Assembly: GCF_002754195.1 (NCBI RefSeq)
Contig: NZ_PEEU01000001.1
Location: forward strand, 2,108,001 to 2,172,000
Direction: 5' to 3'
Origin: Flavobacterium sp. 9
GTDB lineage: Bacteria; Bacteroidota; Bacteroidia; Flavobacteriales; Flavobacteriaceae
Length of the DNA: 64,000 bases
Part shown: positions 17,590-26,132 of the stretch, one piece after another
Layout of the letters: each line of letters begins with the position of its first letter
Position numbering within the stretch: the first letter of the stretch is position 1
The notes under the pieces: generated by a model
The model's database searches: none
Seen by the model: the letters and a program-made list of their open reading frames with translations, nothing else
Told to the model about the DNA's origin: nothing
Position numbers and translations under genes: made by a program

Positions 17590-19752
17590 TTATTTTGCTC
17601 CCGGAGGAGATTTCTCATATATGAATTTTATAAAAGTATCTACTAAATGTTTTGTAGTTCCTTCGCCTTCATAGATAGAATGTGAACGATTTGGATAGAT
17701 CATTAAATTGAACATTCTATCGTATTTTATAAATTCATTAATCAAAACCTCAGCATTTTTATAATGTACATTATCATCACCAGTTCCATGAATGTAAAGT
17801 AAATTTCCTTTCAAATTCTTAGCGTATGTTACCGGCGAAGCCTTAATATAAGTTGCTTCGTTCTCGCTTGGCAATCCCATATAACGCTCTGTGTAGATAT
17901 TATCATAAAAATGCTGATCTGTAACTGCCGAAATAGCTACACCTGTTTTGTAAATATCAGGATATTGAAACATTAAATTCAACGTCACAGCTCCACCGCC
18001 GCTCCAACCATGAACAGCAACTCTGTCAGCATCAATAAAATTCCATTTTAGAATTTCTTTTGCAGCCATCGCCTGATCGCGAGTATTTATAATTCCCATG
18101 TTTTTATAAATAGACTTTCTCCATTTTGTTCCTTTCAAAGATGGAGTTCCTCTATTGTCCATTGCAATTCCTATGTATCCTTCCGGAATCAGTAAATCAA
18201 TAAATTCATTAAGATAAGGCATATCATTTGCAACACAAGCCATTGGTTCTCCATAAACATAAAAGAATAATGGATACTTTTTTGCTGGATCAAAATCTAG
18301 TGGCTTAGCCATAATTCCGTCCATTTCGACACCATCAACCGTTGTTACTTTAAACTTTTCCAAAGAAAAATTACGATTTGGTTTTGTAAAAACATCTGCT
18401 TCTTTTGGCAATATTTTTTTATGATCAGATAACGAAACTAAACGGATATTTATATCTCGATTGATGTTCATATTCATATGTTTTGCATATGATCCATCAG
18501 TAGAAAATTTATACAAATTCGTTCCTTCAAATATTTCAGGAGTAATTCTTTGAGTTTTTCCTGACTTTAAATTCGTTTCATACAAATATCTTTGCGTTGC
18601 ATCTTTAGGACTTGAGATATAATAAATAGATTTTGTCTTATCATTATAAGCCTGATAATACGCATCATAATTTCCTTTAGTAACTAACTCTTTCTTTTTT
18701 CCGTCGCTGCTTATTTTATAAATATGCATCCAGCCATCAGCATCAGAACTCCATAAAAAAGCTTTTCCGTTGTCTACAAATTGACACGGAAAACCATCGT
18801 AGATCCCCGAAGAAATATCAAAAACATCAATCCACTCCGGTGACTTTTCCTGATAGATTAAATTTGCTTTTCCGGATTGTGCATTGCAATTATAGATTGA
18901 AGCCTGATTTTGATATCTGTTCAACTGAATCACCATTACGGCATCTTTGGTAACCCATTCCATACGAGCCAAATAATTATTATCAGGTTCACCCGGAATA
19001 TCCAGCCAATTTGTTTTTAAAGAAGTAATATCAATAACCCCAATTTTTACAGAAGATGGTTTTTCTCCCGCTTTAGGATATTCTACAGGAACTACAAATG
19101 GATACAAAGCATCTGTATTATTAATCATTAAATGGAATTTTGTCTCCGAAGCATCAACACGCCAAAAAGCAATACTTTTTCCGTCAGGACTCCAACGAAA
19201 TCCATCGCGAGCCGCAAGTTCTTCTTCATAAACCCAATCAAAAGTTCCGTTGATTACCTTGTCAGTTCCATCGGTTGTTAAAGGAGTAATTTTGCCCGAA
19301 GCCAGATTCTCCAAATAAATATTGTGTTTAGAAACATAAGCAACATTTTCGTTATCCTTTGAAAATTTAGCAAACATCAAAGAGGATTCTTCTAAGTTGC
19401 CTCCCAGTTTTCTTCCTTTTCCGGTAGCTAAATCAAAAAACCAATAATCGCCTTTCGTTTTAGCTCTCCAAACCATTTTTGAATTGGTATAAACCAGAAC
19501 TTTTGTCTTATTCTGATTCCAAACCAAATCTTCAACTTCTCCATTAAAACCTGCATTTTTTAATTGCTGATCCGTTAAAACCGTAGTACTTTGATTTAAT
19601 TTATCAACATCATAAACTAAAACATTACGGTCAGAATTCACCCAAAAAGAATGTGAATTAGGTAACCATTTTAACTCATTAATATCAATGCCGGTTTGAG
19701 CAAAGATTCCTGAGCAAATAAAAAGTAGTAATAAAAATTGTTTTTTAATCAT
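17590..19752 (-). CDS. S9B dipeptidyl peptidase IV family peptidase
   Basis: DPP IV removes Xaa-Pro dipeptides from peptide N-termini. The 720-residue protein has a signal peptide (1-19, FICSGIFAQ), an eight-bladed beta-propeller region (about 25-465) and a C-terminal alpha/beta hydrolase. The DPP IV signature DWVYEEE at 172-178 binds the substrate N-terminus. The triad is Ser584 (HGWSGGGAV), Asp659 (HGTGDDNVHY) and His691 (NRSHSIY). The predicted location is periplasmic. It is the last gene of the operon, 2 bp after the aminopeptidase P gene, so it is transcribed with the hydroxyproline enzymes. In collagen-type peptides it would release Gly-Pro-like dipeptides. Confidence 0.95.
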   Translation of the reverse strand: MIKKQFLLLLFICSGIFAQTGIDINELKWLPNSHSFWVNSDRNVLVYDVDKLNQSTTVLTDQQLKNAGFNGEVEDLVWNQNKTKVLVYTNSKMVWRAKTKGDYWFFDLATGKGRKLGGNLEESSLMFAKFSKDNENVAYVSKHNIYLENLASGKITPLTTDGTDKVINGTFDWVYEEELAARDGFRWSPDGKSIAFWRVDASETKFHLMINNTDALYPFVVPVEYPKAGEKPSSVKIGVIDITSLKTNWLDIPGEPDNNYLARMEWVTKDAVMVIQLNRYQNQASIYNCNAQSGKANLIYQEKSPEWIDVFDISSGIYDGFPCQFVDNGKAFLWSSDADGWMHIYKISSDGKKKELVTKGNYDAYYQAYNDKTKSIYYISSPKDATQRYLYETNLKSGKTQRITPEIFEGTNLYKFSTDGSYAKHMNMNINRDINIRLVSLSDHKKILPKEADVFTKPNRNFSLEKFKVTTVDGVEMDGIMAKPLDFDPAKKYPLFFYVYGEPMACVANDMPYLNEFIDLLIPEGYIGIAMDNRGTPSLKGTKWRKSIYKNMGIINTRDQAMAAKEILKWNFIDADRVAVHGWSGGGAVTLNLMFQYPDIYKTGVAISAVTDQHFYDNIYTERYMGLPSENEATYIKASPVTYAKNLKGNLLYIHGTGDDNVHYKNAEVLINEFIKYDRMFNLMIYPNRSHSIYEGEGTTKHLVDTFIKFIYEKSPPGAK

Positions 19753-19754
19753 GT

Positions 19755-21050
19755 TTATTTGGTGTTAATTAGCTGTTCTATTTCTGTAATTTCGATTGGT
19801 ATTTCTTCAGATAAATTGATATTTCCATTTTCGGTCAATAAGTAATCATTTTCTAATCGGCAGCCAATTCCTTCTTCGCGAATATAAATTCCGGGTTCAC
19901 AAGTCAGAACCATTCCTTTTTCGAAAGGTTTTGAATACAAACCAACATCATGAACATCAAGTCCTAAAAAATGCGCTGTTCCGTGCATGAAATATTTTTT
20001 GTATGCCGGATTTTGAGGATCTTGAGAAGCGATATCTTCCAGCGTAATTAATTTTAGCTTAACTAATTCTGCTTCGATCAGACTTGCCATTTGCAATTCG
20101 TAATCTTTCGACAAAACTCCCGGTTTCAAAAATTTCGATCCTTCTTTCAAACAATACAAAACCGATTCATAAATTTCTTTCTGACGTGCTGAAAATTTTC
20201 CGTTTACCGGAACACAACGTGTAATATCTGAATTATAATTAGCATAACAAACACCAAAATCTACCAAAACCATTTCACCTTCCTGACAAACTGAATCATT
20301 GGTATTATAATGAAGCGCGCAGGCATTTTTCCCAGAAGCTATAATTGGTTTGAATGCATGACGATTTCCTCCGTTTTTAATATAATGATATGCCAGTTCA
20401 GCTTCTAATTCGTATTCTTTTACTCCAGGTTTTACAGCTTTCAAAAGTCCTTCAAATCCTTTTACACTTATAGAAACTGCTTTTTTCATCAAGTCAATTT
20501 CTTCAACAGATTTTACCGGTCGAAGTTCTCTTGTAATTTTGGCAACACGCTCGTATTGATGCAACGGATATTTTTGTTTACACCATTGAATCATTCGATC
20601 CTGACGCGTATTCATTTCCGAAGTTATTCTTTTAATGTGCTCATTATGTCCTAAATAAATCACATCTGCTTCAAATGCAAAAAGTTGAATTGTCTTTTCG
20701 AATTCATGAATCCATTTTACATTTTTAATTCCTGAAATAGCCGAAACTTTTTCTTTGGTCAAAAAATCTCCATCCCAAATCAAAGTCATTTCCGTAACTT
20801 CTTTTACAAATAAAATGGCGCGATTATCTTCTTTAAAAGCATCTGGATAAAGTACTAAAATAGTTTCGTCCTGTTCAATTCCTGACAAATAAAACAAATC
20901 ATTATTTTGTGCAAAACCCATTACATCATCAGCATTATTAGGCATTACATCATTTGATGTTAGAATTGCCAAACTATTATTTTGCATCTTTTCGATAAAC
21001 CTTTTTCGGTTATTCTCAAACAAAGAAACTGGAATTGAATCGTATCTCAT
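19755..21050 (-). CDS. Aminopeptidase P (Xaa-Pro aminopeptidase, M24B)
   Basis: Aminopeptidase P cleaves the bond before a penultimate proline, including Xaa-Pro dipeptides in some members. The 431-residue protein has the AMP_N domain (about 5-135) and an M24 catalytic domain. All metal ligands are present: Asp264 (LVDFG), Asp275 (NSDITR), His360 (HGTAHFLGLDVHD), Glu385 (CEPGIYI) and Glu400 (RLENDYLL). There is no signal peptide, so it is cytoplasmic. It sits 3 bp after the FAD dehydrogenase gene and 2 bp before DPP IV, inside the hydroxyproline operon. It would finish hydrolysis of imported proline/hydroxyproline dipeptides. Confidence 0.95.
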   Translation of the reverse strand: MRYDSIPVSLFENNRKRFIEKMQNNSLAILTSNDVMPNNADDVMGFAQNNDLFYLSGIEQDETILVLYPDAFKEDNRAILFVKEVTEMTLIWDGDFLTKEKVSAISGIKNVKWIHEFEKTIQLFAFEADVIYLGHNEHIKRITSEMNTRQDRMIQWCKQKYPLHQYERVAKITRELRPVKSVEEIDLMKKAVSISVKGFEGLLKAVKPGVKEYELEAELAYHYIKNGGNRHAFKPIIASGKNACALHYNTNDSVCQEGEMVLVDFGVCYANYNSDITRCVPVNGKFSARQKEIYESVLYCLKEGSKFLKPGVLSKDYELQMASLIEAELVKLKLITLEDIASQDPQNPAYKKYFMHGTAHFLGLDVHDVGLYSKPFEKGMVLTCEPGIYIREEGIGCRLENDYLLTENGNINLSEEIPIEITEIEQLINTK

Positions 21051-21053
21051 CTT

Positions 21054-22289
21054 TTATAATTGAAACATTTTAGTATCAACAGAAGTCGTTTTACCCGAAA
21101 TTATCTCGGTAATTACTTTTCCTGTTGCCGGTGCAAGACTTAAACCCATCATGGCGTGTCCGGTTGCGAAAGTCAAATTTACAACTTTTTCTGCTCGTGA
21201 AATAATCGGCATACCAGAAGGCGTACACGGTCTGAATCCAAACCAGGTTTCTTGTTCTTCAGGCATATTGATTTTCATTTCAGGATAAAACTCGTTTATA
21301 CTATTGACAATTCCCTGCAATCTGTTTTTATTGATTTTCGTATCTGCTGTGTGCGTGATTTCCATTGTACCACCAAAACGAATATCATTATTCATTGGCG
21401 TTACAGCCACTTTTCCTTCACACAAAATAGAAGGAATTGATGGCTTATGATTTTTATCTTTCAAAGTAAAACTATATCCTTTTCCCGGTAAAATCGAAAT
21501 CGAAATTCCTGTTTTTTTCGCCAATAAAGGACTCCATGAACCTGCCGCTAAAACTACTTCGTCTGTAGCAAATGCACCTTTATTAGTTATGACTTTTGTA
21601 ATTTTATTATTCTCAAAAACAAAATCCTGAACCATTGTTGCCGGATGAATTTCGACTTTTAATTGTTCTAATTCCTTTTTTATAAATTGTAGAAATTTTT
21701 GAGGATACAAATGTGCATCTCCGGTATAATGAACTCCGCCCTGAACATCTGTTTTTGTTCCATTCTCTAATTTTGCAACCGCTTCTGCCGAAAGATAATC
21801 GACTTTTAAACCCATTTTTTCTGCTTCTCTTCCTTCAAGAAACATTTCGTGACCAGTTTTTTCTGTTTTATATAACATCAAAAGTCCTTTTTCTTCGTAG
21901 AAAAATGAATTATTATTTTTGGCAAAATCCTGATATAATTCCTTACTCAACAAAGATAAATCTCGCAAAGCAGGCATCGCTTTTTCTACATGTTTTGCGT
22001 TTGCATGTCTGTAAAATTGCAATCCCCATTTGATTAAATCAACATCTAATCTGGGTTTTACGTAAAACGGACTTTGACTATTAAACATCCATTTCATTCC
22101 CTGTGCAATCATCCCGGGTTGCGCCAACGGAATTATATGCGACGGAACAATCATTCCTGCGTTTCCGTAAGAACAGCCATCATCCATCGCAGATTGATCA
22201 AAAATAGCCACCTCATACCCTTCTTTAGCAAGATAATAGGCTGAACACAGACCAATTATTCCTCCTCCAATTATACTTACTTTTTTCAT
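21054..22289 (-). CDS. FAD-dependent D-amino acid (cis-4-hydroxy-D-proline) dehydrogenase
   Basis: A 411-residue DAO/DadA-type flavoprotein. The N-terminal Rossmann motif IGGGIIGLCSAYYLAKEG binds FAD, and the C-terminal ATGHAMMGLSLAPATGK is the usual second FAD contact. In the hydroxyproline pathway such an enzyme oxidises cis-4-hydroxy-D-proline to 1-pyrroline-4-hydroxy-2-carboxylate. That role is assigned from position: it lies directly downstream of the epimerase gene (74-bp gap) and upstream of aminopeptidase P. General D-amino acid dehydrogenase activity cannot be excluded from sequence alone. Confidence 0.88.
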   Translation of the reverse strand: MKKVSIIGGGIIGLCSAYYLAKEGYEVAIFDQSAMDDGCSYGNAGMIVPSHIIPLAQPGMIAQGMKWMFNSQSPFYVKPRLDVDLIKWGLQFYRHANAKHVEKAMPALRDLSLLSKELYQDFAKNNNSFFYEEKGLLMLYKTEKTGHEMFLEGREAEKMGLKVDYLSAEAVAKLENGTKTDVQGGVHYTGDAHLYPQKFLQFIKKELEQLKVEIHPATMVQDFVFENNKITKVITNKGAFATDEVVLAAGSWSPLLAKKTGISISILPGKGYSFTLKDKNHKPSIPSILCEGKVAVTPMNNDIRFGGTMEITHTADTKINKNRLQGIVNSINEFYPEMKINMPEEQETWFGFRPCTPSGMPIISRAEKVVNLTFATGHAMMGLSLAPATGKVITEIISGKTTSVDTKMFQL

Positions 22290-22363
22290 TTAGACAGAAT
22301 TAAAAAATTCATTGAAAGAAGTTAGTATTTCTTCCTTCAATGAATTAAAATTTTTATTAGTTT

Positions 22364-23374
22364 TTAAATCACCTGAAAACCATGCGCATACGGATCATCT
22401 GATTCGTCGATCATGATCGTATTATAACCATATACTTTTGCCCAGCCCTGAATACTTGGTACAATTGCAGAAATTTCGCCAATAGAAGTTTCTTCTACAA
22501 CTCTGCCAATAAATTTGCTGCCAATATAACTTTCGTGAATAAAATCTTCACCTACTTTAAGTTTTCCTTTTGCGTGTAATTGTGCAATTCTTGCCGAAGT
22601 TCCTGTGCCGCAAGGCGAACGGTCTATGGCTTTGTCTCCATAAAAAACCGCATTTCTTCCTGATGAACTTGGATCAAGCGGTTCGCCAGTCCATAACATA
22701 TGACTCACATCGCGAATCGTATCATTTTGTGGATGTATAAAATAATCCAGATATTTCTCGTTGATTCGCTTGCGCACTTCCTGACTAAACTGAATAATTT
22801 TGCTGGCAGTAAAATCCTGAATTCCTGAGAAATTCTTCTGCGGATCTACAATCGCATAATAATTCCCGCCATAAGCCACATCAAAAGTAATCTCACCCAA
22901 TTCAGGACAATCAATAGTTAAACCTTCTGCTGCTAAATATGATTTTACATTGGTCAAACGTACCCAATCTACCTTGCCTAAAGTTTGTTGGTATTCAATA
23001 TTTACCAAACCTGCCGGAGCTTCCATTTTTATTTTTCCGGGTACTTTAGGCGTGATCAAACCTTCTTCAATTGCTATCGTAATCGTACCAATTGTTCCGT
23101 GACCGCACATTGGCAAACAGCCCGAAGTTTCGATAAATAAAATTCCAAAATCATTATCAGGATCACTTGGCGGATATAAAATACTCCCACTCATCATATC
23201 GTGACCGCGAGGTTCAAACATCAATCCTTTTCGGATCCAATCAAATTCTTTTAAAAAATGCTGACGTTTTTCGCTCATATTAGCGCCTACCAAATTTGGT
23301 CCTCCGCCAGCTACAACTCTCACAGGATTTCCGCAAGTGTGTGCATCTACACAAAAAAAAGTTTTCTTTGACAT
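22364..23374 (-). CDS. 4-hydroxyproline 2-epimerase (proline racemase superfamily)
   Basis: Catalyses trans-4-hydroxy-L-proline to cis-4-hydroxy-D-proline, the first step of hydroxyproline catabolism. The 336-residue protein has both catalytic cysteines of the proline racemase family: Cys90 in LPMCGHGTIG and Cys255 in DRSPCGTGTSAR. A Cys at the second site excludes trans-3-hydroxyproline dehydratases, which have Thr there. Proline racemase has the same Cys pair, so the epimerase call relies also on the flanking downstream-pathway genes. The ATG start is 2 bp after the aldehyde dehydrogenase stop. Confidence 0.92.
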   Translation of the reverse strand: MSKKTFFCVDAHTCGNPVRVVAGGGPNLVGANMSEKRQHFLKEFDWIRKGLMFEPRGHDMMSGSILYPPSDPDNDFGILFIETSGCLPMCGHGTIGTITIAIEEGLITPKVPGKIKMEAPAGLVNIEYQQTLGKVDWVRLTNVKSYLAAEGLTIDCPELGEITFDVAYGGNYYAIVDPQKNFSGIQDFTASKIIQFSQEVRKRINEKYLDYFIHPQNDTIRDVSHMLWTGEPLDPSSSGRNAVFYGDKAIDRSPCGTGTSARIAQLHAKGKLKVGEDFIHESYIGSKFIGRVVEETSIGEISAIVPSIQGWAKVYGYNTIMIDESDDPYAHGFQVI

Positions 23375-23376
23375 TG

Positions 23377-24960
23377 TTATATCTGAGATTTTGTTTGAAT
23401 ATTATTTAGCGTTCTTAAAATTTGCAATGGATTTTCATTCTGCAATTCCGAAGGTAATAATTCATTTGGCCAATTTTGATAACTAAATGGCCGCACCCAA
23501 CGATAAACAGCATGAATACCAACTGCAGTAAATCTTGAATCAGAAGAAGCCGGATAAGGTCCTCCGTGAATCATTGCCGGACAAACTTCAACTCCTGTAG
23601 GAACGCCATTAAAAATCAAGCGCCCAACTCTGTTTTGCATTGCCGCAATTAATGTATTATATTCTTTTAATTCGTCTGATTCTCCAATAATTGTTCCCGT
23701 CAATTGTCCCTCCAATTCATTGATAATTTTCAGCAATTGCTCTTCATTATCACATTGTACAAGTATTGAAAAAGGTCCAAAAACTTCGTGACTTAATGTT
23801 TTATTTTCTAAAAAAGTTTTTCCATCAACAGTCAAAATCTTCTGAGATCCATAATTTGGAGCCACTTCGCCTTTATATTCAGCAATTTTCGAAACTCCAT
23901 TTTGAGAAGCCATTGTTGCTGCGCCTTCCTCAAAGCTATTTTTCATTGATGGATGCAACATACAAAATGGTTCAATTTTTTCAATGGCTTTTGCCAATTC
24001 TTCTGAAAATTTATTTAATTCAGCTCCTTTAATCCCAATTAGCAATCCCGGATTAGTACAAAACTGACCCGCACCAAGCGTAATTGATCCTGCATAAGCC
24101 GAAGCCCATTTTTGACTGTTTATTTCTAATGCTTTTGGTAATAAAACTACCGGATTTACGCTCCCCATTTCAGCAAAAACCGGAATTGGTTCTGGTCGTT
24201 GTGCTGCAAGATCAAATAAAGCTCTTCCGGCGCGAATACTTCCTGTAAAACCAACTGCTTTTACCAACGGATGTTTCACCAAACTGGCACCAAGAGTTGT
24301 TCCGCCACCAACAAGATTAGAGAAAACTCCATTTGGCATATTTGTTTTTTCTGCTGCTTTAAGAATTGCCGAAGCAACCATTTCGCCAGTTCCCACATGC
24401 ATCGAGTGACTTTTTACAATTACAGGACATCCCGCCGCCAAAGCTGAAGCAGTATCTCCTCCGGCTGTTGAAAATGCAAACGGAAAATTACTTGATCCAA
24501 AAACCACAACAGGTCCTAATGGCACCATCATTTTACGCAAATCTTCTTTTGGAGCAGGAACTCTGTCTGTTATTGCGGTATCAATTGCAGCTTGAACCCA
24601 GCTCCCTTCGGCAAGCATTTGAGCAAACGAACGCAACTGACCAACCATTCTGCCTCGCTCCCCCTCTGCCCGACCTATAGGAAATCCGGATTCACTGCAA
24701 TACTGTACTAACAAATTATCTCCTAAAGCTAAGACTTCATCGGCAATAGCATTTAAAAAATTAGCTTTTTCAAGACCGGAACAATTTCTATAAATCCCAA
24801 ATGCCTGATTGGCCAACGTAACAGCTTCTTCTATTTCTTCTTGAGTTGCCTCTGTAAAAACCCAAGGATTTTCCTTATCTAACTGCGGATTAAATGTTTT
24901 GAATGTTTTTTCTCCGCTAGCTTTAAGTGTATTTCCCACGTAATTTTTTCCTGTAATCAT
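23377..24960 (-). CDS. 2,5-dioxovalerate (alpha-ketoglutarate semialdehyde) dehydrogenase
   Basis: An aldehyde dehydrogenase family protein (527 aa) that would oxidise alpha-ketoglutarate semialdehyde to 2-oxoglutarate with NAD(P)+, the last step of the hydroxyproline pathway. The catalytic Cys301 lies in GAGQFCTNPG and Glu264 in FAEMGSVNP. GFTGSIRAG near 237-245 belongs to the nucleotide-binding domain. FAEMGSVNPV and the QFCTNPG context are typical of KGSADH type III. It follows the DHDPS-like gene by 80 bp and precedes the epimerase by 2 bp. Confidence 0.93.
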   Translation of the reverse strand: MITGKNYVGNTLKASGEKTFKTFNPQLDKENPWVFTEATQEEIEEAVTLANQAFGIYRNCSGLEKANFLNAIADEVLALGDNLLVQYCSESGFPIGRAEGERGRMVGQLRSFAQMLAEGSWVQAAIDTAITDRVPAPKEDLRKMMVPLGPVVVFGSSNFPFAFSTAGGDTASALAAGCPVIVKSHSMHVGTGEMVASAILKAAEKTNMPNGVFSNLVGGGTTLGASLVKHPLVKAVGFTGSIRAGRALFDLAAQRPEPIPVFAEMGSVNPVVLLPKALEINSQKWASAYAGSITLGAGQFCTNPGLLIGIKGAELNKFSEELAKAIEKIEPFCMLHPSMKNSFEEGAATMASQNGVSKIAEYKGEVAPNYGSQKILTVDGKTFLENKTLSHEVFGPFSILVQCDNEEQLLKIINELEGQLTGTIIGESDELKEYNTLIAAMQNRVGRLIFNGVPTGVEVCPAMIHGGPYPASSDSRFTAVGIHAVYRWVRPFSYQNWPNELLPSELQNENPLQILRTLNNIQTKSQI

Positions 24961-25040
24961 CTTTCTTTTTTGTTTTTTGAATAAATACTTTACAATTCTT
25001 AAAAGAAGAAACTTGTAAAACCAATTGAATCAGTTCTTGA

Positions 25041-25955
25041 TTATAAATTTTTATAATCCGGTAATTCTGGTCTTGATTCTAATGATCTGGCAATAATTCC
25101 TAAAACGTGTTCTCTCTCAGCTCCACGAAGCGGCAATCTTGGTGCACGAACATTTTCTGTTCCAATTCCTGTTGCTACTTCTGCAAGCTTGATATTCTGA
25201 ACTAAAAAAGCATTGATATCTAATTCTAATAAAGGCAAAAACCATCTGTATATTTTTAGCGCTTCGTCAATTCGGCCTGCTTTTGCCAATTTGTAAATCG
25301 CTACAGTTTCTCTTGGGAAAGCATCAACTAAACCAGAAACCCATCCGTGAGATCCCATCAATAAACTTTCTAAAGCCAATGTATCGACTCCTGATAATAT
25401 TTTCAATCGATCTCCAAAACGGTTGATCATTCTTGTTACATTCGAAATATCTCTTGTTGATTCTTTTACAGCCTGAATGTTATCGAATTTCAGGATTTCT
25501 TCGAACATATCAAGTGTAACTTCAATTTTATAATCAATTGGGTTATTGTAAACCATTATTGGAAGTGAAGTACTTTTAGCCACTTCAGAGAAAAATGTTA
25601 CGGTTTCAAAATCAGAAGCTTTGTAACGCATTGGAGGCAACATCATCAATCCTTTTGCTCCGTCTTGCTCTGCTTTATTTGCAGCCAAAATTGCTCCTTT
25701 GGTAGTTTGTTCAGCAATATTCATAATTACAGGAACCTGATTATTAACCATACTCACAGTACCTTTTACCAACTCTCTCTTCTCCTCTTCTAAAAGGGTG
25801 CTTGCTTCTCCTAAAGTTCCACCAAGTATGATTCCTTCAACACCTGCGTCTAGTTGTGCTTTTAAGTTTACTTCAAACATTCTGAAGTCTAATTTATCAT
25901 CTGCAGTAAATTTTGTAGTTACCGCCGGCATAACGCCTTTCCATTGAATACTCAT
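25041..25955 (-). CDS. DHDPS/NAL family 1-pyrroline-4-hydroxy-2-carboxylate deaminase
   Basis: A class I aldolase-fold protein of 304 aa. The Schiff-base Lys164 (QAVKEST) and Tyr136 (VYNNP) are present, as is the GGTLGE loop at 45-50. Family members in hydroxyproline clusters deaminate 1-pyrroline-4-hydroxy-2-carboxylate to alpha-ketoglutarate semialdehyde, fitting between the FAD dehydrogenase and the semialdehyde dehydrogenase. A true lysine-pathway DapA is less likely given the context. I chose ATG at 25955 (MSIQWKGVMP) over an upstream in-frame TTG at 25979, because the TTG overlaps the -7 element. It is the first gene of the operon and is divergent from araC. Confidence 0.9.
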   Translation of the reverse strand: MSIQWKGVMPAVTTKFTADDKLDFRMFEVNLKAQLDAGVEGIILGGTLGEASTLLEEEKRELVKGTVSMVNNQVPVIMNIAEQTTKGAILAANKAEQDGAKGLMMLPPMRYKASDFETVTFFSEVAKSTSLPIMVYNNPIDYKIEVTLDMFEEILKFDNIQAVKESTRDISNVTRMINRFGDRLKILSGVDTLALESLLMGSHGWVSGLVDAFPRETVAIYKLAKAGRIDEALKIYRWFLPLLELDINAFLVQNIKLAEVATGIGTENVRAPRLPLRGAEREHVLGIIARSLESRPELPDYKNL

Positions 25956-25976
25956 AATATCGATTTTAATTAGGAC

Positions 25977-25984
25977 CAAAATTA
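25977..25984 (-). promoter_or_regulatory. -7 element of the hydroxyproline operon
   Basis: The - strand reads TAATTTTG, a full match to TAnnTTTG, 28 nt from the operator edge. No proper -33 TTG lies at the expected distance, as expected for an activator-dependent promoter. Confidence 0.6.
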
Positions 25985-26011
25985 TTTATATTGAACAAAG
26001 CAGGAGGCTGA

Positions 26012-26041
26012 TAAATTATCTCAAAGTAATACTATATTACC
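26012..26041 (-). promoter_or_regulatory. Candidate AraC operator, hydroxyproline operon promoter
   Basis: Half-sites TAAATTATC (26012-26020, 7 of 9 matching) and TATATTACC (26033-26041, extended TATATTACCCT) are 21 bp apart, + strand reading. The proximal edge is 57 nt upstream of the start codon at 25955. The site lies in the 177-bp region shared with the divergent AraC gene. Confidence 0.72.
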
Positions 26042-26103
26042 CTATATAAGATACTTATGTAAAAAACCAACTAATATATTGCTATTTTTTTATCGAAATA
26101 AAA

Positions 26104-26111
26104 TATATTTG
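26104..26111 (+). promoter_or_regulatory. -7 element of the araC-type gene
   Basis: TATATTTG matches TAnnTTTG, 22 nt before the ATG at 26133. No convincing -33 element was seen. Confidence 0.5.
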
Positions 26112-26132
26112 ATATAACTAACTAACCCAACC

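Noticed and set aside
25041..25955. DHDPS-like gene as lysine-pathway dapA
   Set aside because: The only lysine gene in the window, dapB, is 22 kb away, whereas all adjacent genes belong to hydroxyproline breakdown. The Schiff-base Lys does not discriminate between the functions.
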